64,000 nucleotides of DNA from Streptomyces canus (GTDB lineage Bacteria > Actinomycetota > Actinomycetes > Streptomycetales > Streptomycetaceae), in NCBI RefSeq assembly GCF_030816965.1, contig NZ_JAUSYQ010000002.1, positions 5,677,501 to 5,741,500 on the forward strand, given 5' to 3'. Each line of letters begins with the position of its first letter. Within the stretch, counting starts at the first letter, position 1. This document shows positions 44,740 through 51,743 of the stretch, piece after piece. The position numbers and the translations under genes are program-made. Under the pieces are notes generated by a model that did no database searches, was not told the origin of the DNA, and saw only the letters and a list, made by a program, of their open reading frames with translations.

Positions 44740-45036
44740 ATGACCAACACTGAGGTGAGCGCGGCCGAGATGCGCCTCGTGGGGAGCATCGTCGAGGGAG
44801 AGGCCACGGCCGTGTTCCGCTGGGGGGTCATCGTGGACCTGGGCCTGTCACGGGACGGCCTCATCGATGTCCTCTACATCGACGATGACGACAATTACCA
44901 GGTGGGCGACCGCGTGTCCTGCTACCTGGACTGCTTCGACGAGATGAAGAACAAGTTCATCCTGAGGCCGCCGGGGCAGGTACCCCTCGCGGAACGCCTG
45001 CGCAGGGCCCAGGAGCGACGAGATCTGTCCTCCTGA
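44740..45036 (+). CDS. S1-like OB-fold small protein, immunity candidate
   Basis: 98 residues. IVEGEATAVFRWGVIVDLGL, DGLIDVLYIDDDDNYQVGDRV and DCFDEMKNKFILRPPG follow the S1 RNA-binding motif layout. GGAG lies just before the ATG. The first 15 residues (MTNTEVSAAEMRLVG) are nearly repeated at the start of the SUFU-like gene at 46024, and its 3' end is repeated at 46738. Such S1-like proteins are seen among toxin-immunity loci, but RNA binding is unproven. Confidence 0.6.
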   Translation: MTNTEVSAAEMRLVGSIVEGEATAVFRWGVIVDLGLSRDGLIDVLYIDDDDNYQVGDRVSCYLDCFDEMKNKFILRPPGQVPLAERLRRAQERRDLSS

Positions 45037-45119
45037 CCTGCGGACAGCGGTGATCGCCGGGGAGCGCTTGTGACGAGCTTCCCGGCGATTGCCGTACGAC
45101 GACGGGGGCTGGATTCCGA

Positions 45120-45470
45120 GTGGATGAAAAGAAGTTCGCGTGGTTCCTGCTGTCGCTGGACCGGTTCCAGAAACGGCTCGCCGAGTTCATGCTCGGCCGC
45201 TATCTGGAGTTCGACTTCAGCGGCGACCGTGAGGACGACCGCCTTGCCGTGACCCTCGCCTTCAGCGAGGCGGGGATCACGGTGGAGGCTTTCGTCCGGC
45301 TCGACCTGGAGCGGGACATGGGCGCGTGGCCGGCCGGGGTCCACATCCCGTACCGGCGGCACGCCGAAGGCCTGGACCTCGACGAGGCGCTGGCCTTCGT
45401 CGAGGCCCGGGTCGGGGAACTGTGCCAGAGGTACGACGACGCGGCTCGGCTGGGCCTCGTTCCCCGGTGA
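45120..45470 (+). CDS. Hypothetical protein, immunity-locus type
   Basis: 116 residues, no recognised family. It begins with GTG (MDEKKFAWFLLSLDRFQKRLAEFM), continues with beta-rich FDFSGDREDDRLAVTLAFSEAG and ends in a helical DEALAFVEARVGELCQRYDDAARLG. It overlaps the next short gene by 4 bp (GTGA). Size, acidity and location fit an immunity protein; that is inference. Confidence 0.55.
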   Translation: MDEKKFAWFLLSLDRFQKRLAEFMLGRYLEFDFSGDREDDRLAVTLAFSEAGITVEAFVRLDLERDMGAWPAGVHIPYRRHAEGLDLDEALAFVEARVGELCQRYDDAARLGLVPR

Positions 45471-45655
45471 CTTCGGAGGAAGCGAAGGGGGCGTTCAACG
45501 TGGCGGTCGTGCCGCGGCTGAACGGGTGTCCGGGGTGCGGCGACGAGGGGGCAATGACCCTGCAGTTCCACTTCGGGCACACGTTCCAGGACACCTACCG
45601 CATCGGCGAGCGCCTGCGCTGGGGAGGGAATGACAAGGGGAGGGGTGACCGGTGA
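45467..45655 (+). CDS. Short zinc-finger-like protein, probably truncated
   Basis: 62 residues starting with GTG inside the previous stop. CPGC is followed by MTLQFHFGHTFQDTYRIGERLRWGGNDKG, which looks like the N-terminal half of a longer small-protein family carrying a CxxC and a LRWGGND motif. It then stops, so I suspect a truncated gene. The next gene starts at 45652 across its stop. Confidence 0.5.
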   Translation: MTSEEAKGAFNVAVVPRLNGCPGCGDEGAMTLQFHFGHTFQDTYRIGERLRWGGNDKGRGDR

Positions 45656-45963
45656 CCGGGGGACAACCGGTGAACGCGGAAGGTCACCTCGTCGATGTCA
45701 TCGATCTGCTCCGCCGGATGTTCCCCGGCGGACTCCGGGAGGACGACGCAGAGTACGGTCCACTGCTCGTGATCCTCTCGGATCTCCTCTCCGAGCGGAA
45801 CCTCGGCATGGTGGTGGAGGCGGCTTTCGGTCGTGACCGGCATGTGGTGCGCAACCAGGCGGCAGCGGCCCTGTCCATCCGGAATCCGTCTGCTCAGCAG
45901 GTGGAGCAACTCAACCGGCGCATGGTCGAGCGCGGTTGGTACCTGGAGGACGACGAGAGCTGA
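45652..45963 (+). CDS. Hypothetical helical protein, immunity-locus type
   Basis: 103 residues, unrecognised, mostly alpha-helical: VDVIDLLRRMFPGGLREDD, LLVILSDLLSERNLGMVVEAAFG, VRNQAAAALSIRNPSAQQVEQLN. The GTG at 45652 has a GGAGGGG box six bases upstream. It is coupled to the preceding short frame by overlap. Confidence 0.55.
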   Translation: MTGGQPVNAEGHLVDVIDLLRRMFPGGLREDDAEYGPLLVILSDLLSERNLGMVVEAAFGRDRHVVRNQAAAALSIRNPSAQQVEQLNRRMVERGWYLEDDES

Positions 45964-46023
45964 AAGTCTGAGGAGTCCGGAACGGTCGGCCTCCGGTTCG
46001 AGACGCGGGAGGATGCTGGGCGA

Positions 46024-46653
46024 ATGACCGACGCCGAAGTGAACAAGGCCGACCTGCGTCTCGTGGGCCACCTAGCCGCTCGGCCCAGCGACGCCGACCG
46101 ATTCGCCCGCTTCGTAGAGCGCGCGAGTTCGATCGTGGGAGCGCAGCCGGACATCCATGAGGTGGTGCCGCGCGAACCCGGTGACAGTGAGGTCTTCAGC
46201 CTCGTCTTCGTCGATGTTCCTGAGCCCGGCTTGGTGACCGGGGTCACCTATGGTCTGTCCCTGTGGCAGCGACTGAACGCACGGCCGGTTCGTGAGCTCT
46301 GCACCACCATGCGGTCGACTGATCTGGCCTGGCCGAAGGTCCCCGCACGCACCGTGGCCGTTCTCCGGGGCATGTGCCCGTTCGATCCGGGGATGGTGAT
46401 CGGCTACAAGGAGCCGTATGTGCCACCGTCCGGACTGAGCAGTCTGGTCCTGGCCTCGACCTTGCCCGTGCCGGCCCTGGCCGACGGGATCGATGTGGCA
46501 CCTCCGGACGCGGACACCGACGATCTCGTGCAGATCGTGGCGGCCTACCCGGTCTATCCATCGGAACGTGAAGCCGTCCACGCCGTGGGGCTCGGGGCGG
46601 TGTTCGACTCGGACTGGGACCCGTACGACCCCGCGCGTGCGGCGGTGGTCTGA
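46024..46653 (+). CDS. SUFU-domain immunity-like protein
   Basis: 209 residues. PDIHEVVPREPGDSEVFSLVFVDVPEPGLVTGVTYGLS, WPKVPARTVAVLRGMCPFDPGMVI and ADTDDLVQIVAAYPVYPSEREAV are the pattern of bacterial suppressor-of-fused (SUFU) domain proteins, a major immunity family of polymorphic toxin systems. Its first 15 residues (MTDAEVNKADLRLVG) match the start of the S1-like gene at 44740 rather than the usual SUFU start. Together with the S1-like tail at 46738 this suggests the SUFU module sits inside a second S1-like gene. Confidence 0.7.
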   Translation: MTDAEVNKADLRLVGHLAARPSDADRFARFVERASSIVGAQPDIHEVVPREPGDSEVFSLVFVDVPEPGLVTGVTYGLSLWQRLNARPVRELCTTMRSTDLAWPKVPARTVAVLRGMCPFDPGMVIGYKEPYVPPSGLSSLVLASTLPVPALADGIDVAPPDADTDDLVQIVAAYPVYPSEREAVHAVGLGAVFDSDWDPYDPARAAVV

Positions 46654-46737
46654 CGTCCCGCAGTCCACGGTTCCGGCCACGGCTCTTCCAGGTGTTTCCC
46701 GGGGGAGCCGCAGCCACGTCGCTATACCGGGAAGGGC

Positions 46738-46875
46738 GACCTGGACGCCTTCGATGAGATGAAGGACGAGTTCAACCTGAGACCCCGGGGCAGGAGCGGC
46801 GAGGTCTGTCCTCCTGACCCTCCGGACAATGGCGATCGTCGGGGAGTACGTGCGACGAGTTCTCCGGCGATCGTC
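46738..46875 (+). pseudogene. Duplicated 3' fragment of the S1-like gene
   Basis: DAFDEMKDEFNLRPRG here parallels DCFDEMKNKFILRPPG at 44932-44979. The following CTGTCCTCCTGACC and the CGATCGTCGGGGAG stretch also match the 3' flank of that gene, with a short internal deletion. It has no start and is a relic. Confidence 0.6.
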
Positions 46876-46928
46876 GTGATGTCGATCTGCTCCTGGACGA
46901 ACGAGCTGAGGACGGGAGAAGCACTTGT

Positions 46929-47105
46929 ATGGGATCGATAATCCTCCTGGTTGTCCTGCTAGCCCTCTGGGCAGCTAGGTTTGCGTGCTTGGGGCGTGCT
47001 TTCCGGCGGCTCTGCAGCAATTCCGCCGGTGGACAGGCGGTGGACAGACGCCTTTGGACAGCGCATCACAGGGTGGCACGAGTCAACCTGCCGCATATGC
47101 TCTGA
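46929..47105 (+). CDS. Small single-pass membrane protein, tail inside the att arm
   Basis: 58 residues. MGSIILLVVLLALWAARF forms a membrane helix, followed by a basic LGRAFRRLCSN. GGGAGAAG lies nine bases before the ATG at 46929. Codons from 46951 on belong to the 257-bp direct repeat; the second copy lacks the start. It may be a real small protein of the element or a chance frame with a good hydrophobic start. Confidence 0.4.
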   Translation: MGSIILLVVLLALWAARFACLGRAFRRLCSNSAGGQAVDRRLWTAHHRVARVNLPHML

Positions 47106-47207
47106 TCAGGAAAAACGTCACTGGACGGCACGAAGAGGCACCACGCGGCACGAACGCTCACGGTCTCGTAATGCGTAGGTCTCGGGTTCGAATCCCGAAG
47201 GCGGCTC
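46951..47207 (+). repeat. 257-bp attachment direct repeat, copy A
   Basis: Matches 56108-56364 with only three substitutions and no gaps (offset 9157). It contains a doubled GGTGGACAGGCGGTGGACAG, a GGCACGAAGAGGCACCACG stretch and ends in the tRNA-Thr fragment. A diverged version precedes att fragment 2 at 33141. Confidence 0.9.
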
Positions 47208-47209
47208 CA
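47165..47209 (+). other. att fragment 3: 3' part of tRNA-Thr(CGT)
   Basis: Anticodon loop CTCGTAA to CCA, identical to att fragment 1. No 5' half. It is followed by a good terminator at 47214-47247. Confidence 0.85.
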
Positions 47210-47213
47210 CTTG

Positions 47214-47247
47214 AGACCAGGTCAGATGCCCTCTGGCCTGGTCTTTT
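47214..47247 (+). terminator. Intrinsic terminator downstream of att fragment 3
   Basis: AGACCAGG (47214-47221) pairs with CCTGGTCT (47237-47244), then TTT. It differs in sequence from the terminators after att fragments 1 and 2. Confidence 0.75.
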
Positions 47248-47349
47248 GCCCTGCGCTCCTGATGGTTGGTCAGCTCGTGGGCCATCGCGCGTCGCTGTTC
47301 CCGCGCCAAGGCCACACTCGGCTTCTGGCGCTGTGAGCAGGCAGAAGAC

Positions 47350-47630
47350 GGGGATCCAGGGTCTGTCCGTCGTGGCTCTCGGCGGGTATGAAGACAGGTG
47401 TGACCATCACGGCGAGCCCGAAACGGCCCTGTACGTGCTCGGCGGCGTCGGCCGTCGGTGGGTCGGCGACCGGCTGGGACCAGGCCCGCGAGCGTTCCGG
47501 GACATTTCGTCGTCGTTGCGCCAGGTGTGGTGCACTAGAAGGAGAACGGCAGTGATACCGGGCCGGTGCGGATGTGCGTTGTACACAGCACACAGCACAC
47601 AGGAGGCCATCGTCGTGAACCTCGATGACT
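47350..47630 (+). pseudogene. Cupin-domain pseudogene
   Basis: One frame reads YEDRCDHHGEPETALYVLGG and RRWVGDRLG, the metal-binding first half of a cupin barrel. A second frame a little later reads PGVVH, stop, KENGSDTGPVRMCVVHSTQ, the typical second half (P-x-G-V-x-H). A frame change and a TAG at 47536 break it. The rest of 47248-47836 shows no other gene. It may once have belonged with the molybdenum hydroxylase operon. Confidence 0.55.
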
Positions 47631-47836
47631 GCCCCTACGCACCCGCACTTGGCTCGGACCCCGCCCAGGGCCGGAGGGCCCATGGGCATCCGCGTATGAA
47701 CCGCCTCGGAGCCTGTGGAGCACCCACAATCACCTGACGAATCGCGCGTCGCAATCTCGGGGTACCGTCCGCAGCCGACTTCGGCTCCGGACCCGGTCAC
47801 CTGCTCCTTCCCAGGAGCCGCAACCAAGGACAGGCG

Positions 47837-48721
47837 ATGAAGCCGCCTCCATTCATGTACTGCGATCCCGAGTCCGTCGATGAGGCCGTCGCGCTCAAGA
47901 GCGAGTACGGCAACGACTCCCTCGTCCTCGCGGGAGGACAGAGCCTTCTCCCCATGCTCACCATGCGGCTTGCCAGGCCGGAGGCACTGATCGATATCAA
48001 CAAGATCGGTGACCTGCAGAAGATCGAGCGCCGGGCCGACATCCTGGAGGTCGGCGCCGGGGTTCGGCAGTACGAACTGGAGGACCACCCGCTGGTCGGC
48101 GAACTGGTCCCGCTGCTACCGGAGGCCACCGGCCACATCGGCCACATCGAGAACCGCCACCGCGGCACGGTCGGCGGCAGCCTGGCGCACGCCGACTCCG
48201 CTGCCGAACTGCCGTGCACGGCAGTGGCGCTCGAAGCGACGGTGGTCGTGCAAGGGCCGTCGGGCACCCGCACCATCATGGCCCAGGACTTCTTCCAGGG
48301 CTGGATGACCACGGCCCTGGAGCCCGAGGAGGTCCTCGTCGCCATCCGCTACCCGGTGACGCCGTGGACCGCGGGCCACGGCTTCGTGGAGGTGGCCCGG
48401 CGCGTGGGCGACCTTGCGCTCGCCGGCGCCGCCGCGGTGGTGAACCTCGACGAGGACGGCCGCTTCACCTCCGTCTCCGTCGGCGTCCTGGGTATTTCCG
48501 ACACGACAGTCCGCGCCTCCGCGGTGGAGAGCGCACTGATCGGTGAGGCTCCGACCGAGGAGAACATCGCCAGAGTCGCCGAGGAGATCGTTCCCTCGGT
48601 GACCTCGGGGGACGACCTGCATGCCACGCGCGCCTACCGCCGGCACCTCGCCTCCGTCGTGGTGTCGCGCGCGATCACCGCGGCCGTGGCACGCGCCCAC
48701 GAGAGGAGCAACGGGAAGTGA
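47837..48721 (+). CDS. FAD-binding subunit of molybdenum hydroxylase (CoxM-like)
   Basis: 294 residues. LVLAGGQSLLPMLTMRLA and the later HRGTVGGSLAHADSAAELP are the two FAD pyrophosphate-binding motifs of the xanthine dehydrogenase/CO dehydrogenase medium subunit. This subunit passes electrons from the iron-sulfur protein to the acceptor. The start ATG at 47837 is followed by a typical KPPPFMYCDPESVDEAV. The stop overlaps the next gene (GTGA). Confidence 0.85.
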   Translation: MKPPPFMYCDPESVDEAVALKSEYGNDSLVLAGGQSLLPMLTMRLARPEALIDINKIGDLQKIERRADILEVGAGVRQYELEDHPLVGELVPLLPEATGHIGHIENRHRGTVGGSLAHADSAAELPCTAVALEATVVVQGPSGTRTIMAQDFFQGWMTTALEPEEVLVAIRYPVTPWTAGHGFVEVARRVGDLALAGAAAVVNLDEDGRFTSVSVGVLGISDTTVRASAVESALIGEAPTEENIARVAEEIVPSVTSGDDLHATRAYRRHLASVVVSRAITAAVARAHERSNGK

Positions 48722-49260
48722 CGACCTCGACCGCCGCCAAGTACGGCACTGCCCGCCGGACCGTGACCATGCACGTCAACGGGCGGGACGTGACCCGCGA
48801 GGTGTCGACGCGCACCACGCTCGCCGACTTCCTGCGCGACGAACTCGACCTGGTCAGCGTGCATCTCGGATGCGAGCACGGCGAGTGCGGATGCTGCAAC
48901 GTCCTCTTCGACGGCCACTCCGTGCGCTCCTGCCTGATGCTGGCCGTCCAGGGGGACGGGCACGCGGTCGAGACCGTCGAAAGCCTGTCCGTCGACCCGA
49001 CGGAGCTGCACCCCATCCAGGAGTCCTTCGCCGAGGAGCAGGGGCTGCAGTGCGGCTTCTGCACGCCCGCGATGGTGCTGCGTACCAAGGAGATCATCGA
49101 GACCGGTCATGAGATGACCGATGCCGAGGTGCGTCACGAGATCTCCGGGATCCTGTGCCGCTGCACCGGCTACCAGAACATCGTCAACGCGGTCCAGTCC
49201 GCCGGCGCCAAACTCCGCGGCGAGGCGGCGGCCGACGGCGCCGCGGGAGGTCGTTCCTGA
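48718..49260 (+). CDS. [2Fe-2S] subunit of molybdenum hydroxylase (CoxS-like)
   Basis: 180 residues. The plant-type cluster C-x4-C-x2-C (GCEHGECGCC) with a later cysteine, and the C-terminal cluster (QCGFCTPAMVL ... GILCRCTGYQNIV) are complete. The N-terminal extension of about 15 residues precedes VTMHVNGRDVTREVS. The GTG start lies in a GTGA overlap with coxM-like and its stop overlaps the start of the large subunit. Confidence 0.9.
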   Translation: MTTSTAAKYGTARRTVTMHVNGRDVTREVSTRTTLADFLRDELDLVSVHLGCEHGECGCCNVLFDGHSVRSCLMLAVQGDGHAVETVESLSVDPTELHPIQESFAEEQGLQCGFCTPAMVLRTKEIIETGHEMTDAEVRHEISGILCRCTGYQNIVNAVQSAGAKLRGEAAADGAAGGRS

Positions 49261-51716
49261 TGACCACCGAGCACACGGACACCACCGAGCACACGGACAC
49301 CGCCCAGAAGTCCGGCTACAAGTACATCGGCAAGGATCGCAAGCGGGTCGAGGACCCTCGGCTGCTGGTCGGCCGCGGCGGGTACATCGCCGACCTCAAA
49401 CTGCCGGGCATGCTGCACGCCGCGATCCTGCGCAGCCCCGTACCGCACGCGCGGATCAGGTCCGTTGACGCCACCGAGGCACTGAAGCTGCCGGGAGTCG
49501 TCGCCGTGCTCACCGGCGAGGACTGCAAGGCGAAGATGAACCCCTGCATGAACTTCGGCCCGGCCACCGTCGCGCAGTATCCGCTGGCCGTGGACAAGGT
49601 CCGCTACGTCGGCGAGGCCGTGGCGGCCGTCGTCGCGGAGAGCAGGTACCTCGCCGAGGACGGCGTGGACCTGCTGGAGGTCGACTACGAGGACCTCCCG
49701 CCGGTCACCGATCCCAGGGCGGCCATGGAGCCCGAGTCCGCCCTGCTGCACGAGGAGCACGGCAGCAACATCGGCTGCGAGCGGACCTTCGAGTTCGGCG
49801 ATGTGAACGCCGCGTTCGCCGGGGCCGACCTCGTCGTCGAGGACACCCTGCACTGGGGCCGCTCCGCCGGAATGCCGATGGAGACCGCGGGCGCGGTGGC
49901 CCAGCCCGGCTTCAACGGCGTACTGGAGATCTACTGCAACTCGCTCAACTTCAGCTACTTCTCCTTCCTGATCGCGGGCGCGCTGAGGGTTCCGTCGAAC
50001 AAGCTGACCATGAAGCCGGTCCCGGCGGGTGGCAGCTTCGGCAGCAAGCTCGCCGCGCACAAGGTGCCCACCCTCGCCGGCTTCCTGGCCCTGCGGGTGG
50101 GCCGCCCGGTGTCGTACGTCGAGGACCGGATCGACCACCTGGTGAACTCGGACCACCACGGGTGCGACCGCTTCTACGAAGCCCGCATGGGCTTTCGCGC
50201 CGACGGCACGATCGTCGGTCTCGACATCGACGTCGTCGACGACTACGGCGCCTACATGCAGTTCGGCGTCGGCCACCACGGCAACGCCTTCTCCCAGGTG
50301 GTCGGCCCGTACCGGTTCCGGGACGTGAGGTACCGCCTGCGGGCCGTGCTCACCGACAAGTGCCAGCAGGGCGCCTACCGCGGCTTCGGCTCCGAGGTGC
50401 ACAACTGGGTGCTGGAGCGGCTGGTCGACTCCGGGGCGGCCCGGCTCGGGCTCGCTCCGGAGGAGATCCGCCGCCGCAACTTCATCCAGCCCGACCAGTT
50501 CCCGTACACGATCCCCGGCGGCAACGTCTACGACAGCGGTGACTACCCAGCCGTACTGGACAAGGCACTGTCGATGATCGACCTGGACAGGTGGCGGGCC
50601 GAACAGAAGCGGCTGTGGGCTCAGGAGGGCCGCTGCATCGGCATCGGCCTGGCCACCACCCAGGAGCGCAGCGTCTTCAGCTCCACCGAGTTCTGGTTCC
50701 TGGTGGAAAAGCCCGTCCTGCCCGTCACCTCCAGCCCCGAGAGCGCGACGGTGACGATCGATCCCACCGGGCAGTTCCAGCTCATGCTGCACTGCCAGTC
50801 GATGTGGGGCAACAGCCCCGAGACGGTGGGCGCCACCGTCCTCGCCGAGGAGTTCGGGATCCCGCCGGAGAGCGTCAACGTCCGGTATGCCGACTCCGCC
50901 CACGCGCTTCCCAGCACGGGCCCGGGCGGCAGCCGCTACACCGTCATGGTGGCCGGTGCGATCCGGGGCGCGTCGCGCAAGCTGCGGAAGAAACTCATCC
51001 ACATCGCCGCGCACACCCTCGAAGTGGCCGCGGAGGACCTCGAACTCGTCGACGCGCGCGTGCAGGTCAAAGACGCCCCGGAGACCGGGCTGACCCTCGC
51101 GGAGCTCGCCGGCACCGCCTACTTCTTCGCGCTCAGCCTGCCCGAGGGCATGACAAGCGGACTGGAGGAGTCCTACACCTACGACCATCCGTACACGACG
51201 CTGCCGGCACCGGACGGCTCGGACTTCGGCGTCTTCTACCCGATCATGGGCCATGCCTGCCACATCGCGGTCCTGGAAGTCGACCCCGACACCGGGATCC
51301 CCTCCTTCCTCGACTACGTGGCCGTGCACGACGCCGGGACGATCGTGAACCCCAAGAGCCTGGGCGGCCACGTCACCGGCGGCGCCACGCAGGGCATCGG
51401 GACCACGCTCTACGAGGAGCTGGCCTACGACGAGGACGGGCAGTTCTTGTCCTGGACCTTCAGGGACTACCTGATCCCCACCGCGGGCGAGGTCCCGCCG
51501 TTCCGCATCGGGCACGTCGAGACGCCTTCGCCGTTCACCGAGTACGGCGTCAAGGGCGGCGGCGAGGGCGGCCGCATGGTGGCCCCGGCGGCCGTCTCGG
51601 CGGCCATCGACGACGCCTTGCGGGAGTACGGGATGCGGGTTCGGCAGGTACCGGTCAAGCCCTCGGACATCGTGGCAGCGGTACAGGCCGGGACCGTCCG
51701 GGCGGAGGCGGGCTGA
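49260..51716 (+). CDS. Molybdopterin-binding large subunit (CoxL/XDH-like)
   Basis: 818 residues. RVEDPRLLVGRGGYIADL starts the a/b hammerhead domain; GGSFGSK, GAYRGFGS, PSTGPGGSRYTVMVAGAI and the C-terminal GVKGGGEGG (glutamate expected at the active site) are molybdenum cofactor-domain features. The AYRGFGS loop is not the CO dehydrogenase form I signature, so substrates are more likely aromatic, heteroaromatic or purine-like hydroxylation targets. The order M-S-L and tight overlaps define one operon. ATG at 49260 overlaps the previous stop. A role beside the ring-cleavage operon at 60702 is possible but unproven. Confidence 0.85.
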   Translation: MTTEHTDTTEHTDTAQKSGYKYIGKDRKRVEDPRLLVGRGGYIADLKLPGMLHAAILRSPVPHARIRSVDATEALKLPGVVAVLTGEDCKAKMNPCMNFGPATVAQYPLAVDKVRYVGEAVAAVVAESRYLAEDGVDLLEVDYEDLPPVTDPRAAMEPESALLHEEHGSNIGCERTFEFGDVNAAFAGADLVVEDTLHWGRSAGMPMETAGAVAQPGFNGVLEIYCNSLNFSYFSFLIAGALRVPSNKLTMKPVPAGGSFGSKLAAHKVPTLAGFLALRVGRPVSYVEDRIDHLVNSDHHGCDRFYEARMGFRADGTIVGLDIDVVDDYGAYMQFGVGHHGNAFSQVVGPYRFRDVRYRLRAVLTDKCQQGAYRGFGSEVHNWVLERLVDSGAARLGLAPEEIRRRNFIQPDQFPYTIPGGNVYDSGDYPAVLDKALSMIDLDRWRAEQKRLWAQEGRCIGIGLATTQERSVFSSTEFWFLVEKPVLPVTSSPESATVTIDPTGQFQLMLHCQSMWGNSPETVGATVLAEEFGIPPESVNVRYADSAHALPSTGPGGSRYTVMVAGAIRGASRKLRKKLIHIAAHTLEVAAEDLELVDARVQVKDAPETGLTLAELAGTAYFFALSLPEGMTSGLEESYTYDHPYTTLPAPDGSDFGVFYPIMGHACHIAVLEVDPDTGIPSFLDYVAVHDAGTIVNPKSLGGHVTGGATQGIGTTLYEELAYDEDGQFLSWTFRDYLIPTAGEVPPFRIGHVETPSPFTEYGVKGGGEGGRMVAPAAVSAAIDDALREYGMRVRQVPVKPSDIVAAVQAGTVRAEAG

Positions 51717-51743
51717 GGTCCGCCACCGGCGCCGGTCGCCAGA

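Noticed and set aside
47118..47315. Minus-strand frames ending in PSGFEPETYAL near each att fragment
   Set aside because: This peptide is the reverse translation of the tRNA T-arm and appears wherever the att fragment occurs; it is not a gene.
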